Assembly (NCBI RefSeq): GCF_013391405.1
Contig: NZ_JACBFD010000044.1
Span: 124,001-188,000 of the forward strand
Direction of reading: 5' to 3'
Origin: Staphylococcus sp. GSSP0090
GTDB taxonomy: Bacteria > Bacillota > Bacilli > Staphylococcales > Staphylococcaceae
DNA length: 64,000 bases
This document shows, one piece after another, positions 29,834 through 41,513 of this stretch. The notes beneath the pieces are model-generated. The model searched no databases, had not been told where the DNA came from, and saw only the letters and a list, made by a program, of their open reading frames with translations. Made by a program: the position numbers and the translations under genes. The number at the start of each line of letters is the position of its first letter. The first letter of the stretch is position 1.

Positions 29834-29992
29834 ATGAGTGAAGAAAAGTCTAATGATAAAAAAGTAGATGAGCAAGCTAAAGCACAGAATCTCTTTGCAC
29901 GTTGGAGAAAAGAAGAAACATTATATAAAGAAGACGAAAAAGAAGCCGAAAAAAATGCTGACGATGAAACTTCAGAAAAAGACAAATCATAA
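29834..29992 (+). CDS. Short highly charged hypothetical protein
   Basis: A 52-residue frame (MSEEKSNDKKVDEQ ... DKS) is rich in Lys, Glu and Asp, with a central hydrophobic/aromatic patch NLFARWRKEETLY. The start has only a weak AAAGGTTGGTG upstream. Codon use is normal for the window, and a terminator follows directly at 30011, which supports expression. Function unknown; it is soluble and probably partly disordered. Confidence 0.6.
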   Translation: MSEEKSNDKKVDEQAKAQNLFARWRKEETLYKEDEKEAEKNADDETSEKDKS

Positions 29993-30010
29993 TATTTAAT
30001 GTATAACTAA

Positions 30011-30047
30011 TCGAGTCTGGAACATAAGCGTTTCAGGCTCGATTTTT
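30011..30047 (+). terminator. Intrinsic terminator before mreC
   Basis: TCGAGTCTGGAA at 30011-30022 pairs with TTTCAGGCTCGA at 30031-30042 (including G-U pairs), followed by TTTTT. Confidence 0.82.
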
Positions 30048-30371
30048 AGATTTTTATAGTTAATTAAAGTAGTAGGTTCGGAAAAATAGCGTAAAAACAC
30101 TATGTCTTTAATACAAAGAATTCAACGTTATATGATATTTGTTTGAAATGAACCATTTTAATACACTATTCACATTAAAAATTGTTATAATACAAGGTAT
30201 CATTCTCTTATATATTAATTAAATAGTAGTTTGTTAAATATTTGTATTTGTATAATACCTGAACAAAAAGGACTGATTTGGAAATTGTTGAGGTTCGTGC
30301 TTTATTTCAAACTATGAGTAATATAAAATGATGAAAGAACATAAAATAGTCGTGTAATAGAGGTGTTTAGG
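30048..30371. other. AT-rich mreC upstream region
   Basis: This gap holds no gene. TATAAT occurs at 30186-30191 and 30251-30256; the second has TTGTTA at 30231-30236 at a short 14-base spacing. Either may drive mreCD, but neither is a good match overall. Confidence 0.45.
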
Positions 30372-31214
30372 TTGTCAAAGTTTTTTAAAAACAACAAATT
30401 GATTGTTATTCTGTGTGCAATCATTGTGTTTATTGCCTTAATAGGGGTGTCTTTACGTTCACAATCGCAATCACCGGTAGAGCAATACGTAGGAGATTCT
30501 GTAGCGTTTGGACAAAAAGCCATTAGTTATCCTGTACAATTTGTGACTGGATCTATTAATAATTTATTTTCAAATGATGGTTCAAAAGAACAGTCGAAAA
30601 AGGTAAAACAGTTAGAAGCTGAAAATGAAAGACTTGAAAGTGAAAATAAAAAGTATAAAAAAGAATTGAATATTGAAGACATTTCCAAATTTGAGCCTAT
30701 ATCCAGTACGGTTTTATCTAGGAATCCTGATCAGTGGATGAATACATTAATTATCAATCAAGGATCTAAAGACGGTATTCAAAACAATATGGCTGTTATG
30801 ACATCAGAAGGTTTGGTTGGTCGTATTTCCAAAGTGAATCAATTTTCATCTCAAGTTGATTTAATTTCTACTAATACGCGTGCGAATCGTTTGTCAGTAA
30901 ATATTCAGCACGATGGCAAAAATGTCTTTGGTTTAATTGATCATTATGATTCGAAAAGTGAAGAACTAGTAATTACAGATATTAATAATAAAGATAGTAT
31001 TAAAAAAGGAGATAAAGTTGTTACCAGTGGTTTAGCAGATCAGCTACCTAGCAGCATTTACATAGGAGAAGTTTCCAAAGTTGAAAATGATGAGTATGGC
31101 TTGTCAAAAGAGGTTAGAGTTAAAACGGCTGCCAATTTATCTGACTTAAATCATGTATATGTAGCTAAAAGAGATCCTAAAACGATACCAGATGATGGAA
31201 GTGGGGATAATTAA
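30372..31214 (+). CDS. mreC: Rod shape-determining protein MreC
   Basis: MreC is a bitopic membrane protein linking cell-wall synthesis enzymes. The protein has one N-terminal membrane helix (about residues 9-29), a coiled coil (KKVKQLEAENERLESENKKYKKEL) and an extracytoplasmic double beta-barrel. The start is TTG at 30372 (280 residues): GAGGTG at 30360-30365 is spaced for it, whereas the GTG at 30363 lies inside that site. The organism is presumably a coccus without MreB; MreCD persist in staphylococci. mreD overlaps by one base. Confidence 0.93.
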   Translation: MSKFFKNNKLIVILCAIIVFIALIGVSLRSQSQSPVEQYVGDSVAFGQKAISYPVQFVTGSINNLFSNDGSKEQSKKVKQLEAENERLESENKKYKKELNIEDISKFEPISSTVLSRNPDQWMNTLIINQGSKDGIQNNMAVMTSEGLVGRISKVNQFSSQVDLISTNTRANRLSVNIQHDGKNVFGLIDHYDSKSEELVITDINNKDSIKKGDKVVTSGLADQLPSSIYIGEVSKVENDEYGLSKEVRVKTAANLSDLNHVYVAKRDPKTIPDDGSGDN

Positions 31215-31738
31215 TGCGAGCTTTATACTACTTTCTAATTGGTATAGTATTATTCTATATTGACACTGCGATTGGCTTAGTGATACCAATGCAAATAGGC
31301 GATAAGGACATTATTTTTGTTCCTCATTTGACACTTATGTATTTACTATTAATTTGTGTATACAGAAGTTTTGGTGTTGCAATGATATTAGCAGCTGTGT
31401 TTGGAATTGTGACCGATCTTTATTTTGGTAGTTTTTACGGATTATATTTATTCGGTTATATTTTATTTGTGGTTATCATGGACTTTTTCTTTAAAACATT
31501 TTATAGAGATAACACGATGCTATTCATAACGGTATGGTTAAGTACGCTTTTTTTAGAAATATACGTTGCAATTATATATGCTATATTGGGCTTAATAGCA
31601 TTTAATTTTATAGATTTTGTAGTTTTCAGAATGATACCAACATTAATATTAAACTTCATTTTATTAGTGATATTATATCCACTTATGACTAAATTCTTCC
31701 GAAAAGTTCAAATGAAGATTGACAGTAAGTCAGCGTAA
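31214..31738 (+). CDS. mreD: Rod shape-determining protein MreD
   Basis: This 174-residue membrane protein has about five to six hydrophobic helices and is the usual partner of MreC. The start ATG overlaps the mreC stop (TAATG), giving coupled translation. Sequence conservation is low in this family; position is the main support. Confidence 0.9.
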   Translation: MRALYYFLIGIVLFYIDTAIGLVIPMQIGDKDIIFVPHLTLMYLLLICVYRSFGVAMILAAVFGIVTDLYFGSFYGLYLFGYILFVVIMDFFFKTFYRDNTMLFITVWLSTLFLEIYVAIIYAILGLIAFNFIDFVVFRMIPTLILNFILLVILYPLMTKFFRKVQMKIDSKSA

Positions 31739-31744
31739 TGCTAA

Positions 31745-31840
31745 AATGCAGTAGTTGAGTAGTTTCTAGCTACATACAACCGCTCGGATTCAGGTTAAAG
31801 TACATGTATGTCACCTGAGTTTGGCGTGACTTAAATTATT
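31745..31840 (+). promoter_or_regulatory. L21 leader of rplU-prp-rpmA
   Basis: The gap between mreD and rplU carries a structured leader with CCGCTCGGATTCAGGT and a matching ACCTGAGTTTGGCG arm around a short internal hairpin (TACATGTATGT). Firmicute rplU operons carry the L21 leader at this place. Identity rests on context and the visible stem. Confidence 0.7.
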
Positions 31841-31854
31841 AGGAGGTGCAAAGT

Positions 31855-32163
31855 ATGTTTGCTATTATTGAAACAGGTGGAAAACAAGTTAAAGTTGAAG
31901 AAGGACAAGAAATTTTCGTTGAGAAATTAGATGTTAACGAAGGTGATTCATTTACTTTTGACAAAGTGTTATTTGTAGGTGGAGACGCAGTTAAAGTTGG
32001 TGCGCCAACAGTTGAAGGTGCTTCAGTTACTGCTACAGTACAAAAACAAGGTCGCGGTAAAAAAATCACTGTATTCACATACAAACGTCGTAAAGACTCA
32101 AAACGTAAAAAAGGTCATCGTCAACCTTATACTAAATTAACAATCGACAAAATCAACGCTTAA
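31855..32163 (+). CDS. rplU: 50S ribosomal protein L21
   Basis: This 102-residue L21 begins [18 protein letters not shown]. The ATG at 31855 follows AGGAGG with good spacing; the in-frame GTG at 31846 lies within that site. First gene of rplU-prp-rpmA. Confidence 0.98.
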   Translation: MFAIIETGGKQVKVEEGQEIFVEKLDVNEGDSFTFDKVLFVGGDAVKVGAPTVEGASVTATVQKQGRGKKITVFTYKRRKDSKRKKGHRQPYTKLTIDKINA

Positions 32164-32165
32164 TT

Positions 32166-32486
32166 ATGATTACTGTTGATGTTACATTGAACGATGCTGG
32201 TCAGGTAACTGATGTTATCATGGATGGCCATGCAGAACATGGCGAATATGGACATGATATAGTTTGTGCAGGTGCATCCGCAGTACTTTTCGGAAGTGTT
32301 AATGCTATAATGGGGTTAACAAACGAAAAGCCCGACATTGATTACAATGATGACGGTGGATACTTCCACGTTAGAAGTGTAGACACTACAAATGAGCAAG
32401 CGCAATTAATTCTGCAAGCAATGTTAGTATCATTGCAAACTATCGAAGAAGAATATAAAGAAAATATCAGACTAAATTATAAGTGA
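32166..32486 (+). CDS. prp: Ribosomal-processing cysteine protease Prp
   Basis: Prp removes the N-terminal extension of L27 in Firmicutes. The 106-residue protein has the catalytic pair His22 (DGHAEHG) and Cys34 (DIVCAGAS). It lies two bases after rplU and 12 before rpmA, its substrate gene. Confidence 0.95.
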   Translation: MITVDVTLNDAGQVTDVIMDGHAEHGEYGHDIVCAGASAVLFGSVNAIMGLTNEKPDIDYNDDGGYFHVRSVDTTNEQAQLILQAMLVSLQTIEEEYKENIRLNYK

Positions 32487-32498
32487 GGTGCAATCATA

Positions 32499-32783
32499 AT
32501 GTTAAAATTAAACTTACAATTTTTCTCATCTAAAAAAGGACTTGGTTCTACAAAAAACGGTCGTGACTCTGAATCAAAACGTTTAGGAGCTAAACGTGCT
32601 GACGGTCAATACGTTACTGGTGGTTCTATCTTATTCCGCCAACGTGGTACAAAAATTTATCCTGGTGAAAATGTAGGTCGTGGTGGCGACGATACATTAT
32701 TCGCTAAAATCGACGGCGTTGTTAAATTTGAACGCAAAGGTCGCGACAAAAAACAAGTTTCTGTATATTCAGCAGCTGAGTAA
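32499..32783 (+). CDS. rpmA: 50S ribosomal protein L27 with Prp-cleaved leader
   Basis: This 94-residue L27 carries the N-terminal extension MLKLNLQFF before SSKKGLGS. In staphylococci Prp cleaves after Phe9, which exposes the tail that reaches the peptidyl-transferase centre. Start ATG 32499 follows GTGAGGTG. A terminator follows at 32797. Confidence 0.97.
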   Translation: MLKLNLQFFSSKKGLGSTKNGRDSESKRLGAKRADGQYVTGGSILFRQRGTKIYPGENVGRGGDDTLFAKIDGVVKFERKGRDKKQVSVYSAAE

Positions 32784-32796
32784 TTTGTCATCGTTA

Positions 32797-32831
32797 ACAC
32801 CAGAAGTGATCACTTCTGGTGTTTATTTTTT
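32797..32831 (+). terminator. Intrinsic terminator after rpmA
   Basis: ACACCAGAAGTGA at 32797-32809 and TCACTTCTGGTGT at 32810-32822 form a perfect inverted repeat, followed by TTATTTTTT. Confidence 0.9.
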
Positions 32832-32912
32832 GTCTTTATTTTCTAGTTAATGAGATAATGATATAATAAAAAAGATATAGAAGTTAAAAATTTGGAAAAA
32901 AGAGGTGAAATC

Positions 32913-34208
32913 ATGTTTGTTGATCAAGTTAAAATATCACTAAAAGCAGGTGATGGTGGTAACGGCATCACTGCTTATCGTAGAGAAAAATATGTTCCAT
33001 TTGGTGGTCCAGCTGGTGGTGATGGCGGAGATGGCGCATCTATTATATTTGAAGTTGATGAAGGATTACGAACTTTATTAGATTTTAGATACCAAACGCA
33101 TTTCAAAGCAAAAAGAGGCGATGGTGGTCAAAGTAGTAATATGCATGGTAAAAATGCTGAACACCTTGTGTTAAAAGTACCACCGGGCACTATAATTAAA
33201 AGCGCAGAATCCGAGGAAGTATTAGCAGATTTAGTTGAAAATGGACAACGCGCCGTTGTTGCTAAAGGAGGCCGTGGAGGCCGTGGAAACTCACGCTTTG
33301 CTTCACCAAGAAATCCTGCGCCTGATTTTAGTGAGAATGGTGAACCGGGAGAAGAAATTGATGTAACTTTAGAGTTGAAATTACTTGCAGATGTAGGACT
33401 TGTAGGTTTTCCGAGCGTTGGGAAATCGACGTTATTATCTATCGTTTCTAAAGCGAAACCTAAGATTGGTGCTTATCATTTTACTACAATCAAACCAAAT
33501 TTAGGTGTAGTATCTACTAAGGATCAAAGAAGCTTTGTTATGGCTGATTTACCAGGATTGATTGAAGGTGCTTCTGAAGGTGTTGGATTAGGTCATCAAT
33601 TTTTAAAACACGTTGAACGTACAAAAGTCATTGTACATATGATAGATATGAGTGGTTCCGAAGCTCGAGATCCTTATGAAGATTACAAAGTAATTAATGA
33701 AGAATTAAGTGCATATGAACATCGCTTAGAAGAAAGACCACAAATCGTGGTAGCGAACAAAATGGATATGCCGAATGCAGAAGATAATTTAGCGTTATTC
33801 AAAGAAGAATTAAATGATGATTCAGTACACATTATACCGCTTTCTACGTTTATGCATGACCACATTGATGAATTGCTTTATGCAATTGCTGACAAATTAG
33901 AATCAGTTAAAGACATTGACTTCAGTAAAGACGAGGAAGAAGATTTAGGCGTAAATCGGGTTGTTTATAAACATACACCTAGTCAAGATAAATTTACTAT
34001 CACGAGAGATGATGATGCTGCTTACGTTGTTAGTGGTAAGGCAATTGAAAGAATGTTCAAGATGACTGATTTCAATAGTGACCCAGCTGTGCGTCGTTTC
34101 GCACGTCAAATGCGCTCGATGGGTATTGATGATGCCTTAAGAGCACGTGGATGTAGAAATGGTGATATTGTGAGAATTTTAGGTGGAGAATTTGAATTTG
34201 TTGAATAG
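32913..34208 (+). CDS. obg: GTPase Obg (CgtA)
   Basis: Obg is an essential GTPase linked to 50S assembly and stress signalling. The 431-residue protein has the glycine-rich Obg fold ([19 protein letters not shown]), a G domain with G1 GFPSVGKS at residues 165-172 and G3 DLPGL, and a C-terminal OCT domain (residues after about 345). The ATG at 32913 follows AGAGGTG; the frame extends 7 codons upstream to a TTG without a site. pheB and ruvAB follow closely. Confidence 0.96.
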   Translation: MFVDQVKISLKAGDGGNGITAYRREKYVPFGGPAGGDGGDGASIIFEVDEGLRTLLDFRYQTHFKAKRGDGGQSSNMHGKNAEHLVLKVPPGTIIKSAESEEVLADLVENGQRAVVAKGGRGGRGNSRFASPRNPAPDFSENGEPGEEIDVTLELKLLADVGLVGFPSVGKSTLLSIVSKAKPKIGAYHFTTIKPNLGVVSTKDQRSFVMADLPGLIEGASEGVGLGHQFLKHVERTKVIVHMIDMSGSEARDPYEDYKVINEELSAYEHRLEERPQIVVANKMDMPNAEDNLALFKEELNDDSVHIIPLSTFMHDHIDELLYAIADKLESVKDIDFSKDEEEDLGVNRVVYKHTPSQDKFTITRDDDAAYVVSGKAIERMFKMTDFNSDPAVRRFARQMRSMGIDDALRARGCRNGDIVRILGGEFEFVE

Positions 34209-34219
34209 GGGTGCATAAT

Positions 34220-34675
34220 ATGGACAAAAAAGATTACAAAAAGTTTTACTTAATTCGTGAGGATGTATTACCTGAATCTGTTGTAAAAACTTTAAAGATT
34301 AAAGAAGTCTTGAAAAATGATCCATCATTGTCCATATTTGAAGCTGTTAAGCAATTTGACTTATCAAGAAGTGCATTCTATAAATACAGAGACACGATAT
34401 TTCCAATTGATGAAAAAATTGAATCAACAAGGGAATTTACGTTGATATTATACGTGAATGATATTGTTGGCATGTTAGCAGAAGTACTTAATACATTATC
34501 AAGTTTAGACTTATCCGTCTTGACGATTCATCAAAGTATACCAATGGAAGGTAGAGCAACCATCACACTTTCGTTGGATGCTACAAGTACCGATTTAGAG
34601 ATTGATGATGTAATGGAAGCATTGAGGATGGTTGATCATGTTTCTAAAGTAGAATTAATTAGTATGACTATATAA
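34220..34675 (+). CDS. pheB: ACT domain protein PheB (UPF0735)
   Basis: This 151-residue protein has an N-terminal helical segment with a helix-turn-helix look (SIFEAVKQFDLSRSAFYKYRD) and a C-terminal ACT domain (TLILYVNDIVGMLAEVL). In Bacillus pheB lies between obg and pheA; no pheA follows here, so a link to phenylalanine is not supported by context. The ATG at 34220 is spaced from AGGGGTG, 11 bases after obg. Confidence 0.88.
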   Translation: MDKKDYKKFYLIREDVLPESVVKTLKIKEVLKNDPSLSIFEAVKQFDLSRSAFYKYRDTIFPIDEKIESTREFTLILYVNDIVGMLAEVLNTLSSLDLSVLTIHQSIPMEGRATITLSLDATSTDLEIDDVMEALRMVDHVSKVELISMTI

Positions 34676-34687
34676 GGAAGTGTATCC

Positions 34688-35290
34688 GTGTACGCATATA
34701 TTAAAGGCACATTAACTGAATTAAATCCTACACATGTGGTTGTTGAAGCTTCTGGTGTAGGTTATGAAATTCAAACGCCCAATTCTTATCGTTTTCAAAA
34801 ACACATGGACCATGAAGTGGTAGTACATACCTCACTCATTGTAAGAGAGGATGCACAATTACTTTACGGGTTTATCAATCAAGAAGAAAAAGATATGTTT
34901 TTAAGTCTAATTAAGGTCACTGGCATCGGCCCTAAGTCAGCATTAGCTATATTGGCAAGTAGTTCACCTAACGAAGTCAAGATAGCGATAGAAAATGAAA
35001 ATGATGCCTATTTAACTAAATTTCCTGGTATTGGTAAAAAAACAGCGAGACAAATTGTCTTGGATCTTAAAGGCAAGGTACAAATTAGCGATGTAGATAG
35101 TAGTCAGATATTAAATGTGAATACTAATCTCAACGCTAATGAACCAATGATTAAAGAAGCTTTACTTGCTTTAGAAGCTTTAGGTTATTCTAAGCGTGAA
35201 TTAACAAAAGTTGAGAAAGTACTGAGTAAAGAAACGTTTGATTCAGTAGACGATGCAGTTAAACGAGGCTTACAATTACTTATAGCATAA
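34688..35290 (+). CDS. ruvA: Holliday junction DNA helicase subunit RuvA
   Basis: RuvA binds four-way junctions and recruits RuvB for branch migration. The 200-residue protein starts at GTG 34688 (MYAYIKGTL). It has helix-hairpin-helix motifs ([13 protein letters not shown] and [13 protein letters not shown]) and the C-terminal RuvB-binding domain. The site AAGGAAGTG is upstream. ruvC is absent, as usual in Firmicutes. Confidence 0.97.
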   Translation: MYAYIKGTLTELNPTHVVVEASGVGYEIQTPNSYRFQKHMDHEVVVHTSLIVREDAQLLYGFINQEEKDMFLSLIKVTGIGPKSALAILASSSPNEVKIAIENENDAYLTKFPGIGKKTARQIVLDLKGKVQISDVDSSQILNVNTNLNANEPMIKEALLALEALGYSKRELTKVEKVLSKETFDSVDDAVKRGLQLLIA

Positions 35291-35324
35291 ATATAAAATG
35301 ATATTTAAAAAAGGGGGTAAAAAT

Positions 35325-36329
35325 ATGGATGATAGAATGGTTGATCAATCAATGCATGACGAAGAATCTTCATTTGAGTTATCTTTGAGACCAACAAAAT
35401 TACGCCAATATATTGGACAATCTACAATTAAGTCAAATTTAGAAGTATTTATTAAAGCTGCCAAAATTCGACAAGAACCGTTAGATCATGTTTTATTATT
35501 CGGCCCCCCTGGTTTAGGTAAAACAACATTATCAAATATTATAGCCAATGAAATGGAAGTAAATATCAGAACGATTTCAGGGCCATCTATAGAACGACCA
35601 GGAGATTTAGCTGCGATTCTTTCAAGTTTACAACCTGGAGATGTTCTGTTTATAGATGAGATTCATAGATTGAGTAGTGTTGTTGAAGAAGTGCTATATC
35701 CAGCGATGGAAGATTTCTTTTTAGATATTGTCATTGGTAAAGGTGAAGAAGCAAGGAGCATTAGAATCGACTTACCGCCTTTCACGTTAATAGGTGCCAC
35801 AACACGTGCAGGTAGTTTAACTGCCCCATTGAGAGATAGATTTGGTGTGCATTTGCGACTTGAGTATTATCGAGAACCTGAATTAAAAGAAATCATCGTA
35901 CGTACAGCAGAAGTTTTAGGCACATCCATTGATGACGAAAGTGCTATTGAGTTAGCGAAACGTAGCCGTGGTACACCAAGAGTTGCAAATAGATTGTTGA
36001 AACGCGTACGTGATTTCCAACAAGTTAATGAGGATGAATTAATTAGTATCGCTACAACAAAGGCTTCATTGCAATTACTTCAAGTTGACGAAGAAGGTTT
36101 AGATTATATTGATCATAAAATGATGAATTGTATTTTGGAACAATATAAAGGCGGACCAGTTGGATTAGATACGATTGCAGTTTCGATTGGTGAAGAACGA
36201 GTAACCATTGAGGATGTTTACGAACCATTTTTAATTCAGAAAGGCTTTATCGAACGTACACCAAGAGGTAGAAAAGCGACACCTTATGCATTTGAACATT
36301 TTAGCAAGAAGCATGGAAAGAAGGAATAA
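35325..36329 (+). CDS. ruvB: Holliday junction DNA helicase subunit RuvB
   Basis: RuvB is the AAA+ motor of branch migration. The 334-residue protein has Walker A GPPGLGKT at residues 60-67, Walker B FIDEIH, sensor 1 GATTRAG, and a C-terminal winged-helix domain (PRGRKATP). The ATG at 35325 is chosen from GGGGG at 35313-35317; the frame is open nine codons further. Confidence 0.97.
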   Translation: MDDRMVDQSMHDEESSFELSLRPTKLRQYIGQSTIKSNLEVFIKAAKIRQEPLDHVLLFGPPGLGKTTLSNIIANEMEVNIRTISGPSIERPGDLAAILSSLQPGDVLFIDEIHRLSSVVEEVLYPAMEDFFLDIVIGKGEEARSIRIDLPPFTLIGATTRAGSLTAPLRDRFGVHLRLEYYREPELKEIIVRTAEVLGTSIDDESAIELAKRSRGTPRVANRLLKRVRDFQQVNEDELISIATTKASLQLLQVDEEGLDYIDHKMMNCILEQYKGGPVGLDTIAVSIGEERVTIEDVYEPFLIQKGFIERTPRGRKATPYAFEHFSKKHGKKE

Positions 36330-36331
36330 GT

Positions 36332-38517
<2,186 letters not shown>

Positions 38518-38533
38518 AAGGGAGAAATAAATA

Positions 38534-38794
38534 ATGCAATTTACTTCATTGATATTACCAATATTATTATTAGTATTAATGTGGTTCTTCTTAATTAGAC
38601 CACAACAGAAAAAGGCTAAAGAGCATCGTGAAATGATTAGTCAAGTAAGCTCTGGACAACGTGTTACAACAATTGGCGGTATCAAAGGTACTGTACGTAG
38701 TGTTGACGAAACAACAGTTGTATTAACTTTAAATGGCAATGGTACTGAAATCACTTTAGAAAAACCAGCTATTAAACAAGTTGATCCTTCATAA
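38534..38794 (+). CDS. yajC: Preprotein translocase accessory subunit YajC
   Basis: This 86-residue protein has an N-terminal membrane helix (LILPILLLVLMWFFLIRPQQ) and a small cytoplasmic domain with RVTTIGGIKGTV. YajC associates with SecDF. Start ATG 38534 follows GGGAG. A terminator lies between it and secDF. Confidence 0.95.
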   Translation: MQFTSLILPILLLVLMWFFLIRPQQKKAKEHREMISQVSSGQRVTTIGGIKGTVRSVDETTVVLTLNGNGTEITLEKPAIKQVDPS

Positions 38795-38802
38795 TAAATT
38801 CT

Positions 38803-38833
38803 AGAACTGATATGTAAATATCAGTTCTTTTTT
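38803..38833 (+). terminator. Intrinsic terminator after yajC
   Basis: AGAACTGATAT at 38803-38813 pairs with ATATCAGTTCT at 38818-38828, followed by TTTTT. Confidence 0.9.
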
Positions 38834-39173
38834 ATACCTTTAAAATCAAAATGAGGCTACCTATGACAGAGTATATTTCTTTTTAGGATTACCTTAAGTT
38901 TGTCTATATGGATAAGTACAATCACCGGCGATATTTAATGTTATAATTGATTATCAATCTATATGTTTAATATAATACAATTGAAAAAACAAACCTTTCA
39001 TAACGTTTACAATAAAATGTGCAACGTTAATTTAGTTGAGTTAGTTTTTACACTCGTTGTAATATGTTAAGATATATAAGGTTGTTGAGTAAATTTTTCT
39101 AATTTCATTAAACTTGCATTAATATAATTTAATCGAGTATTCTTAAAACATAAGCTTACAATGAGGTGTTCAA
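38834..39173. other. Upstream region of secDF
   Basis: This 340-base AT-rich gap has no supported gene. A possible promoter, TTTACA at 39047-39052 with GATATA at 39071-39076 (18-base spacer), may drive secDF. A small inverted repeat, ATTGAT-T-ATCAAT at 38946-38958, is seen but matches no operator consensus well. Confidence 0.45.
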
Positions 39174-41450
39174 GTGAAAAAAAGTAGTAGAATAGTTGCG
39201 TTCATATTACTGGTAGTTCTGTTGTTTGCAGGCATGGGACTTACATATAAGAGCGTAGTTAAAGATGTCAACCTTGGATTAGACCTTCAAGGTGGATTTG
39301 AAGTCTTGTATCAAGTTGATCCTTTGCAAAAAGGTGATAAGATTGATGATAAAGCGGTAAAAGCCACAGCAAAAACGCTTGAAAACCGTGTCAACGTCTT
39401 AGGTGTCTCAGAACCTAAAATACAAGTCGAAGATAAAAATAGAATTCGTGTACAGCTTGCAGGGGTGAAAAATCAATCCCAAGCCAGAGATATCTTATCT
39501 TCACAAGCGAATTTAACAATTCGTGATGCTGACGATAATGTCAAATTGACAGGTAAAGATATTCAACAAGGATCGGCTAAGCAAGAATTTAAACAAAATA
39601 CAAATCAACCAGCAGTTACTTTCAAATTAAAAGATAGCGATAAATTCAAAAAAGTAACTGAAGAAATTTCTAAAAAAGATGAAAATGTTATGGTTGTATG
39701 GTTAGATCATGAAAAAGGCGATACTTACCATAAAGAAATGGATAAAAAAGATCCTAAGTATGTTTCTGCAGCATCTGTAGATAAACCTATTAACTCAGAT
39801 AGTGTAGAAATTTCAGGTGGTTTCAATGGTGAAGAAGGCGTAGAGAAAGCAAAACAAATTGCTGATTTATTAAATTCTGGTTCATTACCAGTAGACCTCA
39901 ATGAAATCTACTCAAACTCTGTAGGTGCACAATTTGGTCAAGATGCTTTAGATAAAACAGTATTAGCGGCTGCCATAGGTATTGCTGTTATTTACTTATT
40001 CATGTTAGGTTTCTATCGTTTACCAGGTTTAGTTGCAGTGATTGCCTTAACAACTTACATTTATTTAACATTACTAGCATTTAATTTTATTTCTGGAGTG
40101 TTAACATTACCAGGTTTAGCGGCACTAGTACTTGGTGTTGGTATGGCTGTCGATGCTAACATCATTATGTACGAACGGATAAAAGATGAATTGAAAGTTG
40201 GGCGAACGCTTAAACAAGCTTACAAAAAAGCCAATAAGAGTTCTTTCCTTACAATAGTCGATGCACAGTTAACAACAGTTATAGCAGCGGCAGTATTATT
40301 CTTCTTTGGTGAAAGTTCCGTAAAAGGTTTCGCAACAATGTTACTATTAGGTATCTTAATGATCTTTGTTACCGCTGTATTCTTGTCTAGATGGTTATTA
40401 TCATTACTGGTATCTTCTAATTTCTTCAAGAAATCAAATTGGTTATTTGGTGTAAGTAAGAAAAATATCCATAATGCTAATGAAGAAAAAGAGATACACG
40501 ATTTGAAAACACCATATGAACGCGTTGACTTTATGAAATTAGCCAAACCATTATTAAGCTTAAGTGTACTAATTATTGTGGTTGGTGCGATTATCTTATT
40601 TATATTTAAGTTAAATCTAGGTATTGATTTTACAAGTGGTACTCGGGTTGATTTTGAATCTAACAACAAAGTTGATGAGAATAAAGTTACAGAAACCTTA
40701 GAGGATAAAGGTTTTAAACCAGATCAAGTATCTCTTGGTGAAAATGGTAAAAACGCAACAGTGCAATTTAAGCATGACCTGTCTAAAGACGAAGTTTCTA
40801 AAATTCAAGATACAGTGGATGAATCATTTGGTAATAAACCAACTGTAAACACCGTATCACCAGTGATTGGTCAAGAATTAGCTAAAAATGCAATGTTCGC
40901 ACTTATTTATGCCGCGATTGGTATCATTATCTATATTACATTTAGATTTGAGTGGCGCATGGGTCTTTCATCCGTATTAGCATTATTACATGACGCCTTT
41001 ATGATTGTTGCTGTATTCAGTCTATTTAGAATAGAAATTGATATTACATTTATCGCAGCTGTTCTTACAATTATCGGTTATTCTATCAATGATACGATTG
41101 TTACATTTGACAGGGTTCGAGAGAATTTACACAAAGTAAAAGTTATCACTAAAAATGAACAAATTGACGACATTGTGAACAGATCTATACGTCAAACTAT
41201 GACACGTTCTATTAATACTGTATTGACTGTAGTAATTGTTGTCATTGCATTGTTGATTTTCGGAGCGCCAAGTATCTTCAATTTCTCACTAGCATTATTA
41301 ATCGGATTAATTTCAGGTGTATTCTCATCTGTATTTATCGCAGTACCGCTATGGGGCATTATGAAGAAACGTCAGCTTAAGAAATCAGACAATAACAAGA
41401 TTATTGTTCATAAAGACAAAAAATCAAATGACGAAAAAATCTTAGTATAA
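39174..41450 (+). CDS. secDF: Fused protein-export membrane protein SecDF
   Basis: SecDF uses the proton gradient to help complete protein export through SecYEG. SecD and SecF are fused in one 758-residue chain, as in Bacillus and Staphylococcus. The SecD half has LGLDLQGGFEVLYQV, the extracytoplasmic P1 domain and LVLGVGMAVDANIIMYERIKDE; the SecF half starts near residue 445 and has LGIDFTSGTRVDF and IGYSINDTIVTFDRVREN. About twelve membrane helices are expected. The start is GTG at 39174 after GAGGTG. Confidence 0.96.
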   Translation: MKKSSRIVAFILLVVLLFAGMGLTYKSVVKDVNLGLDLQGGFEVLYQVDPLQKGDKIDDKAVKATAKTLENRVNVLGVSEPKIQVEDKNRIRVQLAGVKNQSQARDILSSQANLTIRDADDNVKLTGKDIQQGSAKQEFKQNTNQPAVTFKLKDSDKFKKVTEEISKKDENVMVVWLDHEKGDTYHKEMDKKDPKYVSAASVDKPINSDSVEISGGFNGEEGVEKAKQIADLLNSGSLPVDLNEIYSNSVGAQFGQDALDKTVLAAAIGIAVIYLFMLGFYRLPGLVAVIALTTYIYLTLLAFNFISGVLTLPGLAALVLGVGMAVDANIIMYERIKDELKVGRTLKQAYKKANKSSFLTIVDAQLTTVIAAAVLFFFGESSVKGFATMLLLGILMIFVTAVFLSRWLLSLLVSSNFFKKSNWLFGVSKKNIHNANEEKEIHDLKTPYERVDFMKLAKPLLSLSVLIIVVGAIILFIFKLNLGIDFTSGTRVDFESNNKVDENKVTETLEDKGFKPDQVSLGENGKNATVQFKHDLSKDEVSKIQDTVDESFGNKPTVNTVSPVIGQELAKNAMFALIYAAIGIIIYITFRFEWRMGLSSVLALLHDAFMIVAVFSLFRIEIDITFIAAVLTIIGYSINDTIVTFDRVRENLHKVKVITKNEQIDDIVNRSIRQTMTRSINTVLTVVIVVIALLIFGAPSIFNFSLALLIGLISGVFSSVFIAVPLWGIMKKRQLKKSDNNKIIVHKDKKSNDEKILV

Positions 41451-41470
41451 TCAACATTAACTAAAAACAT

Positions 41471-41513
41471 AGTAAAACGACCTCCTACATATTTTGTAGG
41501 AGGTCGTTTTACT
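41471..41513. terminator. Strong terminator after secDF
   Basis: A perfect 19-bp stem pairs 41471-41489 with 41495-41513 around a 5-base loop. The distal T-rich part lies within the stem (GTTTTACTT), and the A-rich 5' arm would allow action on both strands. Confidence 0.88.

Noticed and set aside
34220-34675. Phenylalanine biosynthesis operon from the pheB name
   Set aside because: No pheA follows; ruvA comes next, so the name reflects homology only.
38941-38960. Possible Fur or PerR box upstream of secDF
   Set aside because: Only one half (ATTATCA) fits; the other half matches at about three of seven positions, and the gene context gives no support.
40220-40669. 149-codon antisense frame in secDF
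   Set aside because: It is the complement of conserved SecF coding sequence and has no start signals.
39174-41450. SecDF as an aberrant gene fusion
   Set aside because: Fused SecDF is the normal form in Bacillus and Staphylococcus.
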